A DNA stretch of 64,000 nt from Drosophila pseudoobscura (lineage: Eukaryota; Arthropoda; Insecta; Diptera; Drosophilidae): contig NC_046679.1 in NCBI RefSeq assembly GCF_009870125.1, positions 13,702,001 through 13,766,000 on the forward strand. Direction: 5' to 3'. The translations under genes were made by a program, and so were the position numbers. Every line of letters starts with the position of its first letter. The stretch's first letter is position 1. Of this stretch, positions 47,007 to 59,411 are shown piece by piece. A model generated the notes under the pieces. The model worked only from the letters and a program-made list of their open reading frames with translations, searched no databases and had not been told where the DNA came from.

Positions 47007-47935
47007 GAGGCTTCTCCTGTGTATTTCATCCTCTTTCATTCCATTCATTGATTTGCCTTTTGCCTTGGCCAACTAGTGCAGAACGTACGACCTGACCAGC
47101 CACCAGCGACCAGCAGACATGAGCCATTTCCTCATTTTCCTTCTTTTGGCCCACTCCACTCCCATTAACCCTCTAACGGCCAAGTGCCATTGACTGACCC
47201 CAGGATAAAAATAGTTTGTGGGTAATTTCCCTTTTCTTTTAAGGATACCCTCAAGCCGAACTAATGTTAATTATTTTTATTTCTTATTAAATGCTTACTA
47301 ACACTTAAGCATCTTTCTTTCGGCAAGAGAAGTATATATACTTCTCCTTAATTATATTCTTGACTCAAATAGCTACTGTGCAGGGCACCCTTATCATGGT
47401 CACTTATGGTAATTACTATATTTTCTTATGAAGGTTAAAGTGTGGTTGGAGCACGTGTTTTAGCCTAATTTGTTTTATTTTGTTTTGGCATAATCCTTGA
47501 GCTTGATTTGGCTGTAATTATATTACGTTATGGTTTCCTGATTAATGAACGGATAACAAAATAAAAACGTCGTCATTAATATCGAGGGAAAAAATGGGAT
47601 ATAGACTTCACTGTTATACAATTTTTGAATTCGAATTAATATGCGACGCCCCCAGGTAGTAATCCACGAGCTCGTCGATGTCTTCATGGTGTTCTGGTAT
47701 TTTTTGTCCATCAGGTGTTAAGAGTAACACACCTGCATTGGGAAATGGTCGTTGATGCAGCTGTTCCTGCTGCGTCAGGGCGTTCCTTGCTCCGGGTAAG
47801 TGGCCGTGCGGCTAACCACTCGAGTGTCCCATCATCCTGTCCACTGTCCCAGGATAAGACAACAGCCAAACAAATGGCGGCTGGTCCGCTAACGGCTGTG
47901 GCATCTTGGATTGGCTGTGCCACCGATGGGGCTAG

Positions 47936-47965
47936 GGATGTGGATGTGGATGTGGATGTCGATGT
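47936..47965. repeat. GGATGT hexanucleotide repeat
   Basis: Four exact units plus one variant (CGATGT). Confidence 0.85.
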
Positions 47966-49286
47966 CGAAGTGCCGCGGGGCCACTCAGCAATGATTAATT
48001 ACACTTAATTGTAATTTATGCGCTACAGGAGTAGGATCAAAAGAGCAGAGTAGAGCAGCAGGAGGCCCATTCTTTTGCATTAGTAGAGGGACTCCTCTGT
48101 CTGGCAGAAAAGACACTTTATTGAAATCTAGGCCTCCTCATCAGTCTCCTGCTCTGTCCCTTTTGTAGCGCTAATTGGCTATTAAGCTGGCGGAATTTTT
48201 AGAGCGTTTACTGCTGATTCACATTTTCATTAGCTGGGGCTTAGACGTCCTGGCTTTTGAACCACACAAATTGCCGAGAGATGGGGTGTAGGAATGCCTC
48301 CCGCTGCTGGCTAGCGGAGTGGACCCTCGCTCTGTCTCTGGCAGGACACTGATATCAATCATGATGGCTGCTTGACTTTCCTTTCCTTAAAGATCCCCAT
48401 TAATCAAGCGGAGTTGTGGTCCTTGGGAAATGTTTATGTGATGACTTCTTGCTCCATACATTTGTCAGACTTCATTTGTGGCCTTCTCCAATGGCCAATC
48501 TAATTGTCAAATAGTTAATAATTTGCCATTTTCTAAATAAGTTTGTTCCCTGTCAAATGAACTATTGAACCATTTCCCACAATGCAATATTTCGGTGGGA
48601 ACAAACTTGTGGAAATTTTTTTGATTGCTCTCCACTTTGTTGTGTCCGGCAGTGTTCAATAATCATTATGGAAAAGTTAGCTCCGAAGTTTTTCAAGCAG
48701 TTCAATACGCTCTGAGTGCCCCCCGCTGTCTAATTAGATCAGTTTCGGTGCAACAGAGAAATGGAAAAGTGCAAGGGAAGGAAGGAAGAAAGCTTCCAAC
48801 TTAAATGAAGCTGAACGGGCCACTCGACAGCCAGTTGCGCCGTTTTCTTCTTCTGGAACTCCCGAGTACTCATTCGAGTACTGGTACTCGCATAAAAATT
48901 ACGAGGCTTCCACACTTTTACGAGCTTCGTCAGCATTGAGGAGGAAAATGGAAGAACTGCTGACATAGATTCCGCTCAAATATTTCGCACTACTTTTCAT
49001 TTTACGATGGCACGCAATGAAAAGTGAAATGGTAAAATGTTTTTCACTCCCACCCGCATTCCCACTGGCTTTTTTTCAGTTTTTCTTTTGTTTACTTAAT
49101 ATTTGGTCCGCCCTTTTCTTTTTCGCTTCGTATTTTGTTTGGTTTTTTGGCGAAGAGTTTCTGTTGTTGCAGCGAAAATAAAAGCGGAGCAGTGCAAACA
49201 ATGCACTGAGTGATTGCCGTGAAACAGGCTGCGATTCTTGCCTGACACGCCCGCCATCTGCATAGTCCCCATTCATTCATCCTCGG

Positions 49287-49325
49287 ATCCATCCAACCAA
49301 CCATCCATCCATCCATCCATCCATA
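49287..49325. repeat. (ATCC)n microsatellite
   Basis: About nine ATCC/AACC units. Confidence 0.9.
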
Positions 49326-50641
49326 CATGATCCATGTATAGCCTCAGCCAGGCTCTGGCTCTGGGCCTTTCCCAACACTTTTGTTTACACGCATAAATAA
49401 ATTCTGGCAAATATGTTTTCAGTAGAATACAAAAAGTGCAAAGAGGCAAACAGCAAGCAGCAAATGGCTGCACAAATTGTTCCCACTGCCCGGCTTAAAG
49501 ATTCGCATAAATAAACTATGAATCTTGATGGTGAAAATTCTGAAAATGCCCAAATATCGAATCATTTATTGCAACCACAGACAGGCCTTCAAAAGCACTC
49601 TAAACTGTATCCGAAAAGGCTTAAATGCTTCACGAGATGCTTCGAGGCAATTGCTGACAATCAAGGATTTATCTCTTCAAAAAACGCTCTTGCAGAAAGT
49701 GGAAACAATATGTCAAAGAGAATATCGATTGCATTGCTGGTGGAAACATTTGCGTTCATTCTGGCTTTAAAAACAAAAGAAACTTTTTATTTGTGGATAT
49801 ATCGTATAGCAAAGAAACGTGCATTTATATAATCCAAAATGTATAAGCTGTGAATATCCCAGCTACAAGTGTTACGTACATAAAAAATATGGAAATATTT
49901 CAGGATATTATCTCTACTTTTATCCACAACCGTCTTTGTCCTCTGGATGAGTGTCGTCGCAATCATCAAATTATCTAATGGACCTCGTGCCGCCACCAAC
50001 TTCCTCTTTCCTTCCTCCTTTCTGGTCAGCAAAGTGAATGGAAGCCACTTAGTCGTCTGTTCCTCTGGCACTGCAGCTGACAGCTGGCTTTCCTGCATTA
50101 AGCGCTAAAAACTGTCAAGTTCTGTGCAAGTTTCCTACAGCTCTTCCATAGTGGTGTAGGTGGTGCAGCAGCAGCCTTCATGGACTTGTGGCAACATTTT
50201 TTAGGCAGCAATGAAACTTTGGCTCTGGCATCGGGAAGATAACATGTCACAGAATGGCTGACATGCTCGAATATGAGAGCAGTCAGAGCGGAAACGAGTG
50301 TATCTGTTGGTGGTTCCGTTCTGTCGATGTGCAATAGTTTAATGGCAACACAATTGACACAAAAGCTGACACATTCCTACATCTAAAACGAACTGAACTG
50401 AAATGAACCGAGGCTGAGCTGCTAGATGATATCCCCCGTGGCTCAGAAATGCATTTCCGCATTATATGTCAGGTGGGGGAAACATCCGCCGGATGCGGCA
50501 GTGCCACATTTTTATACCGAGCATGGCAGCGATTGGAGGAAAATGCCAACAGGAAAGCCAGAAACATCCCACATTAGTCAGTGGAACATATCTGATAACT
50601 TGTGAATTATTAATTATCAAACATTATCTGACGTTTCTCAG

Positions 50642-51908
50642 AGGCAGCCCCACCCACATATCACGCACACTGAAACCCCGAAACACTGAAACACAGAGAA
50701 ACTGAAACTCAAACTGATACTCAAAGAGACTCAGCCATGGGAATTCCGTACCTATACTTTACTAATACTAGTTATGTTGTACCTTAAGGTGATTGCGTTG
50801 TGTAAACTGTACTTTCCCCTCCCGTAGGCGGTAACCTGAATTATGTAAATAACAAGCGAAGATTGTGTGCACTCACCCGAATGAATATCAAACCAAAGAA
50901 CTATCAATTGGGGGGAAAGCCCAAAACCAACATAGAGTCTAAGCAAATTAAAGCGGAAGCGGAAACAAAAACTACAACATGTTTTAGATATTAGCTAAAT
51001 GGCAAAGTCTTGTATCGAAGGACGAAACTAAATAAAGATGTGTATGTAATGTACGAGTATGTATGTAAGGCTCTTTTGTACCTCTTGCTCTCCCACTTTC
51101 GAATTTACTAAGGATCGATCCCTTGAAAGCGCTAAGTGAAACTTGAACGTTTGTCTAGCTCTAAGTAAACTTAAACCCAACCTAAACAACTTGCAATCCT
51201 GCATACACGAGTATATACTATATATATTTATGGACATATGTGTGTATGTGAATACCAAGTATCTAGAAAATTGAACGAGCCATTTGGGAGCAGATAGTAC
51301 TCGTACTCTACTCGCTATCCTGCTCCTGCTCCTGTTCTGTGGGTGTTTAAATCTAAGAGTTAAGCTACAATTATGCTGAAAGCATTTAATAGTCTAAACA
51401 AGAACAACATACAAATACAATACTGGTAATCCGAATAGACACAAATTAACTTGTAAATTATTGAATCTCATCCCACACATACACATGCATACATACGAGT
51501 ATTCGTAAATCAGAAATCTGAAATCAGAAAGCATAAACCAAATCTGTAGTCGAAAATTGTAGTTCATTGTTACTGTCTAGAGATATAAATAAAGTATGAA
51601 TTAAACTATAAATAAATGAATCAGTAAATCAGTAAATAGTTCAATGTGTGTGCGTTATGTAGCCCCACAGCCCAATAAAATGGTTAAAGGTTAAAGGAAC
51701 ATTCCAAAGAATTAGCCGTAAATGTGTCTGTGTATAATCTGTATATGTTAAGGTCAAGAACACCTGGTGTACTCCTAACTTAAGTTGTGACCTCTCCAAC
51801 CTGCACCTGGCTCTTTCTTGTGCTTCACCTGTTCTGTATAAATTAATAAGCTCTGATCTAAGTTTATCCCCAGAAAATACCTAGCAAAGTGAGAAATACT
51901 TAAATAAA
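50642..51908 (+). other. candidate distal 3' UTR exon with clustered poly(A) signals
   Basis: A possible acceptor (GACGTTTCTCAG) ends at 50641. The following sequence is AT-rich, non-coding and rich in TACGAGTATGTATGT-type runs. Four AATAAA signals lie at 51588-51593, 51611-51616, 51674-51679 and 51903-51908. Together with the strong unused donor at 39427 this could be the end of a Dop1R1 3' UTR, or the end of an unseen gene. Inference only. Confidence 0.3.
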
Positions 51909-54900
51909 TACTGAAAAATATTGATAAGCATGAATTTGGCTTTTAGTTAATTGCATTTCCAGCCTCCCCTCATCGATCGCATCGCCTCGGGTTTCTTTTG
52001 CAAAACTGAAAAATGTACGAATATTCAATGAAAAAGAAATTTCCAATTTGATTCAATTATCGCAGCAGTCTCTCTGTCATGTCGCATCTCCATTGGGTTT
52101 CTAGACCAGGTAAGTGCTAGCATTTTTCCAAAATTAAATTCCCACCCCGGCAACGTGTAGATATATCGACATGTCAGTGTCCAGGTTTCTGCCTCTGCGG
52201 CAGAGAATAGTGATGGGATTCCTGGCGCAGCATGTGCAAGGAATTTCGAGTTCATTAAAAGAGAATTTTCCGGAATTCAATAACACAAACACCAATACAC
52301 ACAGGACCGCAAACGAATATTATTTGTTTGGTTTGGGATTTTTCCTAGCCCGCTCTCCACTGTGTGTAGGTGTGTGTATGTTTCTGGGTCTAAGGATGCA
52401 CAGGCGAGCAAACAAACAGGCACAAACATGCACAAGAACGTTCATTCTCGCCTTGTCGGGCCAGAAGTTTTAATTTCCGCTTTGCGGTCGCCTGCAGATA
52501 GTCAGAAGCCATCGATGGTACCAGCTAAAATTGTCCCTCTTCGTAAGCTGATGCTAAACGAAACATTTTTCACCGACAGCTAATGGCAACGTGGAAGCAA
52601 ATGGTATAGCTATATTCTGAGCATTATACAAACGATTTGTGGGAAAAAATCCCACTGCAATGCACCCCCGATACAAATTGTGTGGAAAAAGAGCACGTCC
52701 TATTCAATTGGTTCCTTCCAGCGGCGAAAAATCATTGTCAGAGATGCATTTTGAAATGTTACCGAATGAAAGGTGCTAAATTTATGCGACGGCGAAAAAT
52801 GTATCTTGTGAGAGCATCTTTTGAATTATCAACTCCCACTTTTGCATGCAATACTATGTCAAGCGGCGGATGTAATTTAACTTTATGTTGGGAAAAATAC
52901 GGGATCCTTAACAATAGCGGCCTCCTCAAAGCCGGAGGACTAAGCAAAATGAAGTTCAAATTCGAATAAATATTCAATTATTTGACTCTACCTGGAGTTT
53001 GCTTTTTTCGATTTTTTCTTCCACTTTTAACGCTTAAGAGAGTTTCGCACAAAGATATGGGACGGGAGACAGACAGTCGAGTCAATATTGAAATTTGCTT
53101 GAATATAATGCTGCTTCCCGGCAGATATGTACATCCCTACATACGAGTGTGTTGTGGGTATACAAATGATATTGAAGCATCTGGCAAAGGCCAAATAAAA
53201 AATAGATGAACCCACTTGCCTTTTCCCCCACATGTGAGGTGAGGAGGGGCAAGATGTGTGTGTGTGGAGCAGACAAACATCCTTGAGGCAGTCAGGCCAG
53301 AAAAGCGAGGGGGAGCCACAAGCTAGGCCATTAAAATGAGCAAAAATTGTCATAAAAATCCCAACCTTTTGCTTATCTGCAAAGGGCAGAAAAATACCAA
53401 AATTGAAGTCAAATTCTAATCAGGCAAAGCGAAGCTTGACAGCCAAAAAGGTACGAGTATTAGCCCAAGTAAGTCCTGAATGGATATGCTTTCAGAAGAG
53501 ATGGAAGCGATACCTTAAAGAAAATCAATATTGGGCGCAATGCAGCTTAAAGTTCTGGGAGCCGGAAAATCTGCAGCGGAAAAAGAACAGAGCAGGCGTT
53601 GCTTTGGCTTAGAAAGCCTACCATCCGCCATGATGTAACACTTTGGGTAGAACGAGTAAGTTCTCAGTCTCTCAAAGACCAGAACCATCTCACTTCCATT
53701 TTCAGCATTCGCAGATTTATTGGATAGCAGAATTCCAACCTCCAACTCCAGCTGCAGCTGTGAGGGATTTGCCAGCATATTTCAAACGCATTTAATGGCA
53801 GTGCTCATTTGTCTACCAGCAGGAGAAGCAGCAGAAGCAGCACCAGAGGCAGCCACATCAGCAATGCTCTTAGACAGAATCAGTGGGTTAGATGCAGCCA
53901 CAGGCACCGCCACCCAAAAGAGCAGGAGGCGAAGAGGAGCGAAGAGGTGCCATACGCCATGTGCCTTGTACTTGTGGCGTATACGTAACGTGCGAAAACC
54001 GAACAAAAGCGCCCAAAAAAGCATTTCGAAATGCACACTCGCACTCTCCCTCTTACCAATTACGATTACTTGTGGGAATGGTATGTGGTTGTGACCCCTC
54101 TGCCACTGTCAGGGCCATGGCCGAAAGAGAATTGGAATAAGTTTTGCGAGCTTGCAACTGTTTTATTGTTTATCCAAAAGGATTCATTAAACTCTACTTA
54201 TGGCCAACATGCTTCGGGCCATATCACACTGTCCCATTCACACACACAGAAAGACAAAAACAGAGTTAGAGGAGTTAGAGAGAGCTTTGTGTCTGTAAGA
54301 AATTCTAATTGGTTTGGTTTTTTGGCTTAGCAAAGTGCTTGGCATTTGTTTTGAGTCCAGACATTAATTTGGCAAAGCAATTAAATTGCTGCCCGAATGA
54401 AGATGTGGAATTTGTGGCACAAATATGCAAATGAATGGGGACAAAGTGCATTGGAAAACTCACTCAAAAGTGATTCAGCAAATCAGTTATGCAATCCAAG
54501 GCTGGATATTAGACACATCAGCAATTTGGTCCACCACTCGATGGCCATTCAGTCTTCAAATTCTGACCAGAGACAATCTCCATGGGGAATTCTGGGGGCC
54601 ACTCGATTGATACTCGATCGAAACTCTGACAATGTCGAAAATTGTTTTGCAATTGCTTTACATGACAAAATGGCCAACTAATTAAGAAGCCATTAATGCA
54701 ACGTTTTCGATCAGAGGAAAGCCAATTGTGCCGCACGAAAATGTTGGCCAGCACTCTCCCGTTGCCATTTTCACACGTTTTGTGGGCGAACACATTTATG
54801 CAAAGTCGGGCTAAAATTTTGCTGCAATCAAAGGAGGATATTTTCTGGCACAAAAGGGTGTATACCCTTACAAATGTTTCAACATTTTGAATGGATATGG

Positions 54901-56315
54901 TTAGAATGTACCGATTAGACTATGAGCCCGAATATGCCTATCTAGGCATTCAGTAATGTGATGTGAGTGATTTAAGAGACGAATAACAGCCCAAGCAATA
55001 GTAAAGAACTCTTAGTTTCAAGCCAACTTTGGATGATTACCAATCGCTTCAAGGATTTCTTACATGTAGGATACTAAAGCTTGGTGCTGGTAGTGTATGC
55101 TGGATCATCCCCTCTCCATCGACGATCTCTGCCTTCGGTTAGAGTATCGTTAGGTCCCAACTAGTTTTGGATAATTTATGCACGAGTGGTTTCCACTTGG
55201 CCAGCAGAAACCGGCCAAACACTCGACAAACCAAACATATACATAGAAACGAAATGCGCCCATGGAACCAATTTGATATTGTTTGGTCACCATCCCCTCG
55301 AGCCACCATCCTCCCCCTAATCGGGCAGCCCCCCCTGGACACCCACCCACTTGGCTGCACTAATTTGTATCCAATTAAATCGGCTTAGTTAGTCGGGGAG
55401 AGTCTATTCTGTTTTGCTCTCCTCTCTTCCCTCGAAAATCGTTTTCGTTTTGTGGTTCAGCATTTTTGGGGATATTTTCCAATGTTTCCTCTGCAACACC
55501 TCCCTCCTATCAACACCAGCCCCAGCCCCTTTGCAAATTTAAATACTTTGATGAGGGGAGACGGGAGTGGAGAGTTGCAGGCTGCCAGAAAACCGATAGG
55601 CGTCGCCTTAATGCGCGAAATTTAATTAAAATTGAACTTAATTTAGATAAGCATGTGAGCGGGCTGATATGATAAATTGTGGCACACTTTAGTGGGCGTG
55701 GCAGTGGCATGCCTTGCGTGCTTAGCCGCTTTCAAAACCTGTACACTGAGGCAACACTTCGGGGATATTGTAAGAGGGTAAGATATGTTTTCTTAGTTTC
55801 CGAACACATTTTCGCCCAGTGCAGTGGTAACCCGAGGTAATAAATTTCTAAAGGTTCAACATAGGGGTGAAACTAAGGGAGTAAAAGTAGCCCCTAGCCA
55901 AGGGCTTAGGGTAATGCCCTCTCCGGTGCAACAGGCTAAAGAGTGTCCTGGAAGGGTCTGCTCCAAGTAATTAGAATAACATTTTTTTCGCCTTGGCCAA
56001 GAGCCAGACACCCTCTACACTCTGCAGTGTCCTGTGGCGCCAGAGAGCAAGAGGTCACCGAAGGTCAGCGCTGGTAATGAAGCTTTCGATTTGGGTTTCC
56101 CACAGGATGACAGGCACTTGGGTTTGAATCTTCGACATTAAAGTCATTCAATACATTTCAGATTATTTTCTTTTCATTATGTTTTACAGTTTTACTCTTA
56201 GACACTTTTAAGGAATGCATTAAAATTGAGGAAAAAGCTTTCCACTTACTTTTCTAGTTGAAATATTTTTAATTTGCCGACGAAATTTTCCATTGAGTCA
56301 CATACGACAGCAGCC
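51909..56315. other. intergenic region, no gene seen
   Basis: AT-rich. It contains an inverted AAGGGT/ACCCTT at 54854-54869 and an 8-base hairpin ATACGCCA/TGGCGTAT at 53952-53982. Short ORFs (for example 52637-52969) lack coding composition. The last few hundred bases should hold the promoter of the next gene. Confidence 0.55.
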
Positions 56316-58829
56316 ATGGCAGTCAACTTCCTGTGCGACATAGTCGTGAGCCACTTGGAGCTGCCCCATGACGACATCAGCGAACCCAAGCATCTTCAGG
56401 TGTCCATGCACTTTGGCAAGGTGCCCCTTACCCTCACCTCCAGCTGCATCAACGTCCGTGAGTTCCCGGCCGGAAGTCAGACCGACTTCATAGACAACCC
56501 CAAATCGTTGCGGCAGACTCTGGCGGCCAATGGGCTTCCCATCACCGTTCGCCTTGCCGGCAGGACTCTGGGCACCGGCAAGGTACAGTTCCCCGATGAC
56601 TTCACGGACCGCATCGACAACCCCATGAGCGACTTGATGTACGGCGGCTCCTGCAGCCTGCTACGCAATAATGAAATCATCGGCGTCTTGGAAATCATGC
56701 TGCGCCTCACCATCAAATGCGAGGATCCACCCATAGAGTAAGTATTGGAGGGAAGGGCTCAAAGGATATTCAGCTCAATGTCATTCCTTAGACCCAACAC
56801 AGGCAGCAAGAGACGTCCCTCCTGTGTCAATCTGGGTCCAACCATCAACCAGCAGGATATCATGTTCATGGTAGGATCCGCCGAACCGTGTGAGATTCCC
56901 TCGGATCCGTGCGACGACCACCTGGAGGCCGAGCCGGGCGATGAGCAGCTCCAATGGGATCTCTCGCGTTACCGCAGCCGGAACTCGAGGATCGACTATG
57001 ATGAACCCGAACCGCAGGAGAAGCCCTGTCTTGGACACCTGCGCCAGCTTACAGACAAGTATGCGGGAATCATTCAGTCGGTGGCCGATAGTGTCAAAGA
57101 CCTGAAGCCATCGCCCTGTATTGTGCGTCCAGTCAAAGAGGATTCACCCTGCCGGGTGTCCTTCGATCAGCAAAAAAAACGCACGATTCCCGTGCCAATG
57201 GGCGATACGGAAGAGTTTGGCATCAAGCCTATCCGATTCTGCCCCGTTTGTCTGCACGCCATGTCCTGGCTGCCCAAGTTCGCCGCATGCCCCAACTGCG
57301 GCACGAAGCCCATGCCTGTGACGGAGAAGCGGCACACAGGGGAGCTGACAGCGGATATGATCATTGAGGAGCAGCTGCGAAAGCGAAACACTTTGTCAGG
57401 AGACGAGGACTTCTGCAAGGATCCCTGCGATAAGAAATTGCAGGAGACGGACGGTGACGGATGCAAGCCCTGTCGCTGCACCTGCACAAGCGGAAAAATG
57501 TGCGTTCGCTGCCGCATACGAAAGCTCTGCGAGGACGTATTCCAGCCACGTGAAAGCGCCAAGGAGGCCAAGGCCAAGGAGTGCCCTAAGCCGCAGACGG
57601 GTGAGGACTTCTGCGTGATCACCAATCCACCGGAGAACTGTCGTCCCTACCTCACCCGAGTCTTCTCCGAACTTATCAATCTCTATCAGATCGACGAATC
57701 GCGGAAGGCCGCCGAGCTGCAAGCGCGCTGCACTCAGTCCCATCTGATAATGCCCTCCAATAGACGGTCAGAGCAAGGGCAGGAGGCCCCGGTGAGCGGG
57801 GGTGCTGGGATCTCTCTGGGTGACAGGGGGGCCCCAAAAAAGGCTGGCCACAAAACTTGCCTGTCCAGCGATAGAGCCGTCCCCCGGCGGCACGGCTGGG
57901 GCTGGATGAACACCGATGAGGCTCGCAAGTATGGCTGGCGTCCCGGTGTTATTGCGCGGTCCACCAGCAGAGTGATGAAGTTCTTCCTGGATCAAGAAGC
58001 GCAGCGGAGCGCGTTCAGCGTCTGCCAGGAGCTAGCGGAGAAGAACAATGAGATGGAGAAACAAAACCAGTCCGTGCTCAACGTGTGCAAGCGAAACCAC
58101 GAGATCTTCGTGACGCTGCGGCCGCTCAACACCTTGGGAATGGAGCAGCATCCTATCACCTTCAAGATAGTCAAGAGCGAGCTGGCCCTAGCTCTGAGCG
58201 ATCTCAAGCGTAGCCTCAAGGCCAAGGGCTTCGTCAAGTGCACCTGCCACCAGACGCTGATGATGTGCACATGTCGAAGTCCGCGGGAGAAGCGACTCCT
58301 AGAACGAGCCATCTACAAGGAGTGCCGGCGCCGCGTAATAGCCCCCTGTGCCGACCACCTGGTCCTCACGGACACCAGCGACAGCGAGATGGAGTTCGAC
58401 TTCAACGTCACGCCTCCCGCAGGCACCGAGCAGCCGTACAGGCTACCCAAAGCTCGCAGCGGAAACCGAGGCACACAGACCAGCAAAAAGGACCGAGAGC
58501 CGCCTTCCCCACTCTATCCCATCCAGCAAAATCCCTACTGGCGCTCCTTCGACTGCGGCGTGGGCGATCGTTACATGGGCACTGCCTTTGGCGGCAATGG
58601 GGAAAACGTCTTCGAAGACGGCGTCTTCGGCTACATGGGCGGGGGCCAGCACGGCGAACCTCCATCCCGTCGGAGTCCGAGAATCTGGGGCACAAGTCCA
58701 GGCGCTCCTATGCGCCTTGGCATTGGTCGCAGCGCGGATAACAACAATCGATTTAGTGGCACAGCCTGGCGTGGACTAGCCCGAAGAGTACTAACAAAAA
58801 TGCGAAATGGGGCAAAGAATATAAAATAA
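56316..58829 (+). CDS. Cys-rich DUF4788/DUF4776-like protein, copy 1
   Basis: Two exons, 56316-56737 and 56792-58829, with a 54-base phase-2 intron (GTAAGT/AG), 819 aa. The frame is open back to a TTG at 56274, but the first ATG is 56316 (CAGCCATGG, good context; MAVNFLCDIV). Residues ~1-140 form a beta-rich domain (LTLTSSCINVREFPAGS) shared with copy 2. Then come NQQDIMFMVG, a zinc-ribbon-like CPVCLHAMSW...CPNCG motif (~291-311), a Cys cluster CRCTCTSGKMCVRCRIRKLC (~366-385), RKYGWRPGVIAR, and CTCHQTLMMCTC (~623-634). A Gly-rich tail ends in a basic segment. From memory the architecture matches insect DUF4788 plus DUF4776 proteins of unknown function; cysteine spacing suggests metal binding. 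No signal peptide or membrane segment. The poly(A) signal overlaps the stop codon. Copy 2 follows 582 bases downstream. Confidence 0.85.
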
Positions 58830-58830
58830 A
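58825..58830 (+). terminator. poly(A) signal overlapping the stop codon of copy 1
   Basis: AATAAA formed by AAA-TAA-A; the TAA at 58827-58829 is the stop codon. A further GATAAATAAG follows 15 bases later, so either may serve. Confidence 0.45.
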
Positions 58831-59411
58831 CAGTGAATAGTAGATAAATAAGAAAGAAGGTTTTTTTATACCCAATATTCAAGAAAAGTGTTGGGGTGTA
58901 ATAGATTTGTGCGGAAAGTGGATGAAGCTAGAGCAACCAAATGTTGTATCCAGACTCCTGTGATATCACACTGTTCAAGGGCGCCATCCACAATTTTGAA
59001 TATACGAGAGAACTAAGCACAGAACTATAGAGAATGACTGATCGGATTATTATTATAGCCAGAAAGAACAAATCAATCTGAAGGGACTACACTACGCCGT
59101 CCACGCACCAACTCATTTTCTATCTCTCGCTCTCACACACCCTTTTTCATGAATGTGTGCGCCTTCTGGCGAAGGAGAGCCATACTGCCTGCATACATAT
59201 GTAGAGTCTCGGCCGTAGCTGCGACCCACACCCTCTCGGTTTGTTAATCATAAAAGTTGATGCCCATTCGAATCATCGAAGTAGTCGAACTACAAATAGG
59301 CTAGGTTAGGTTATGTTAACCCTGACGGCCCTGAACTACAAATAACATACTTACAAAATTTTACAAATAGTATTTGAACAAATTATGAAGTAAACAAAAT
59401 TTTTAATCACC
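58831..59411. other. spacer between the two DUF4776-like genes
   Basis: 582-base spacer. Contains TTTTTTATACCCAATATTC near 58860, a CGCCTTCTGGCGAAGGAG inverted block near 59160, and CTAGGTTAGGTTATGTTAAC near 59300. These phrases look like dispersed-repeat debris. The promoter of copy 2 must lie here; no TATA box was identified. Confidence 0.45.

Larger units (their letters stand above)
43767..50641. other. intergenic region, no gene seen
   Basis: No ORF here has a start, splice sites and residue composition of a real protein. Many simple repeats occur (listed separately). It could be an intron of the Dop1R1 3' UTR or true intergenic DNA. Confidence 0.45.

Noticed and set aside
47511-47711. 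Short antisense ORF in the intergenic region considered as a small gene
   Set aside because: AT-rich, no signal peptide, domain or splice support; consistent with chance.
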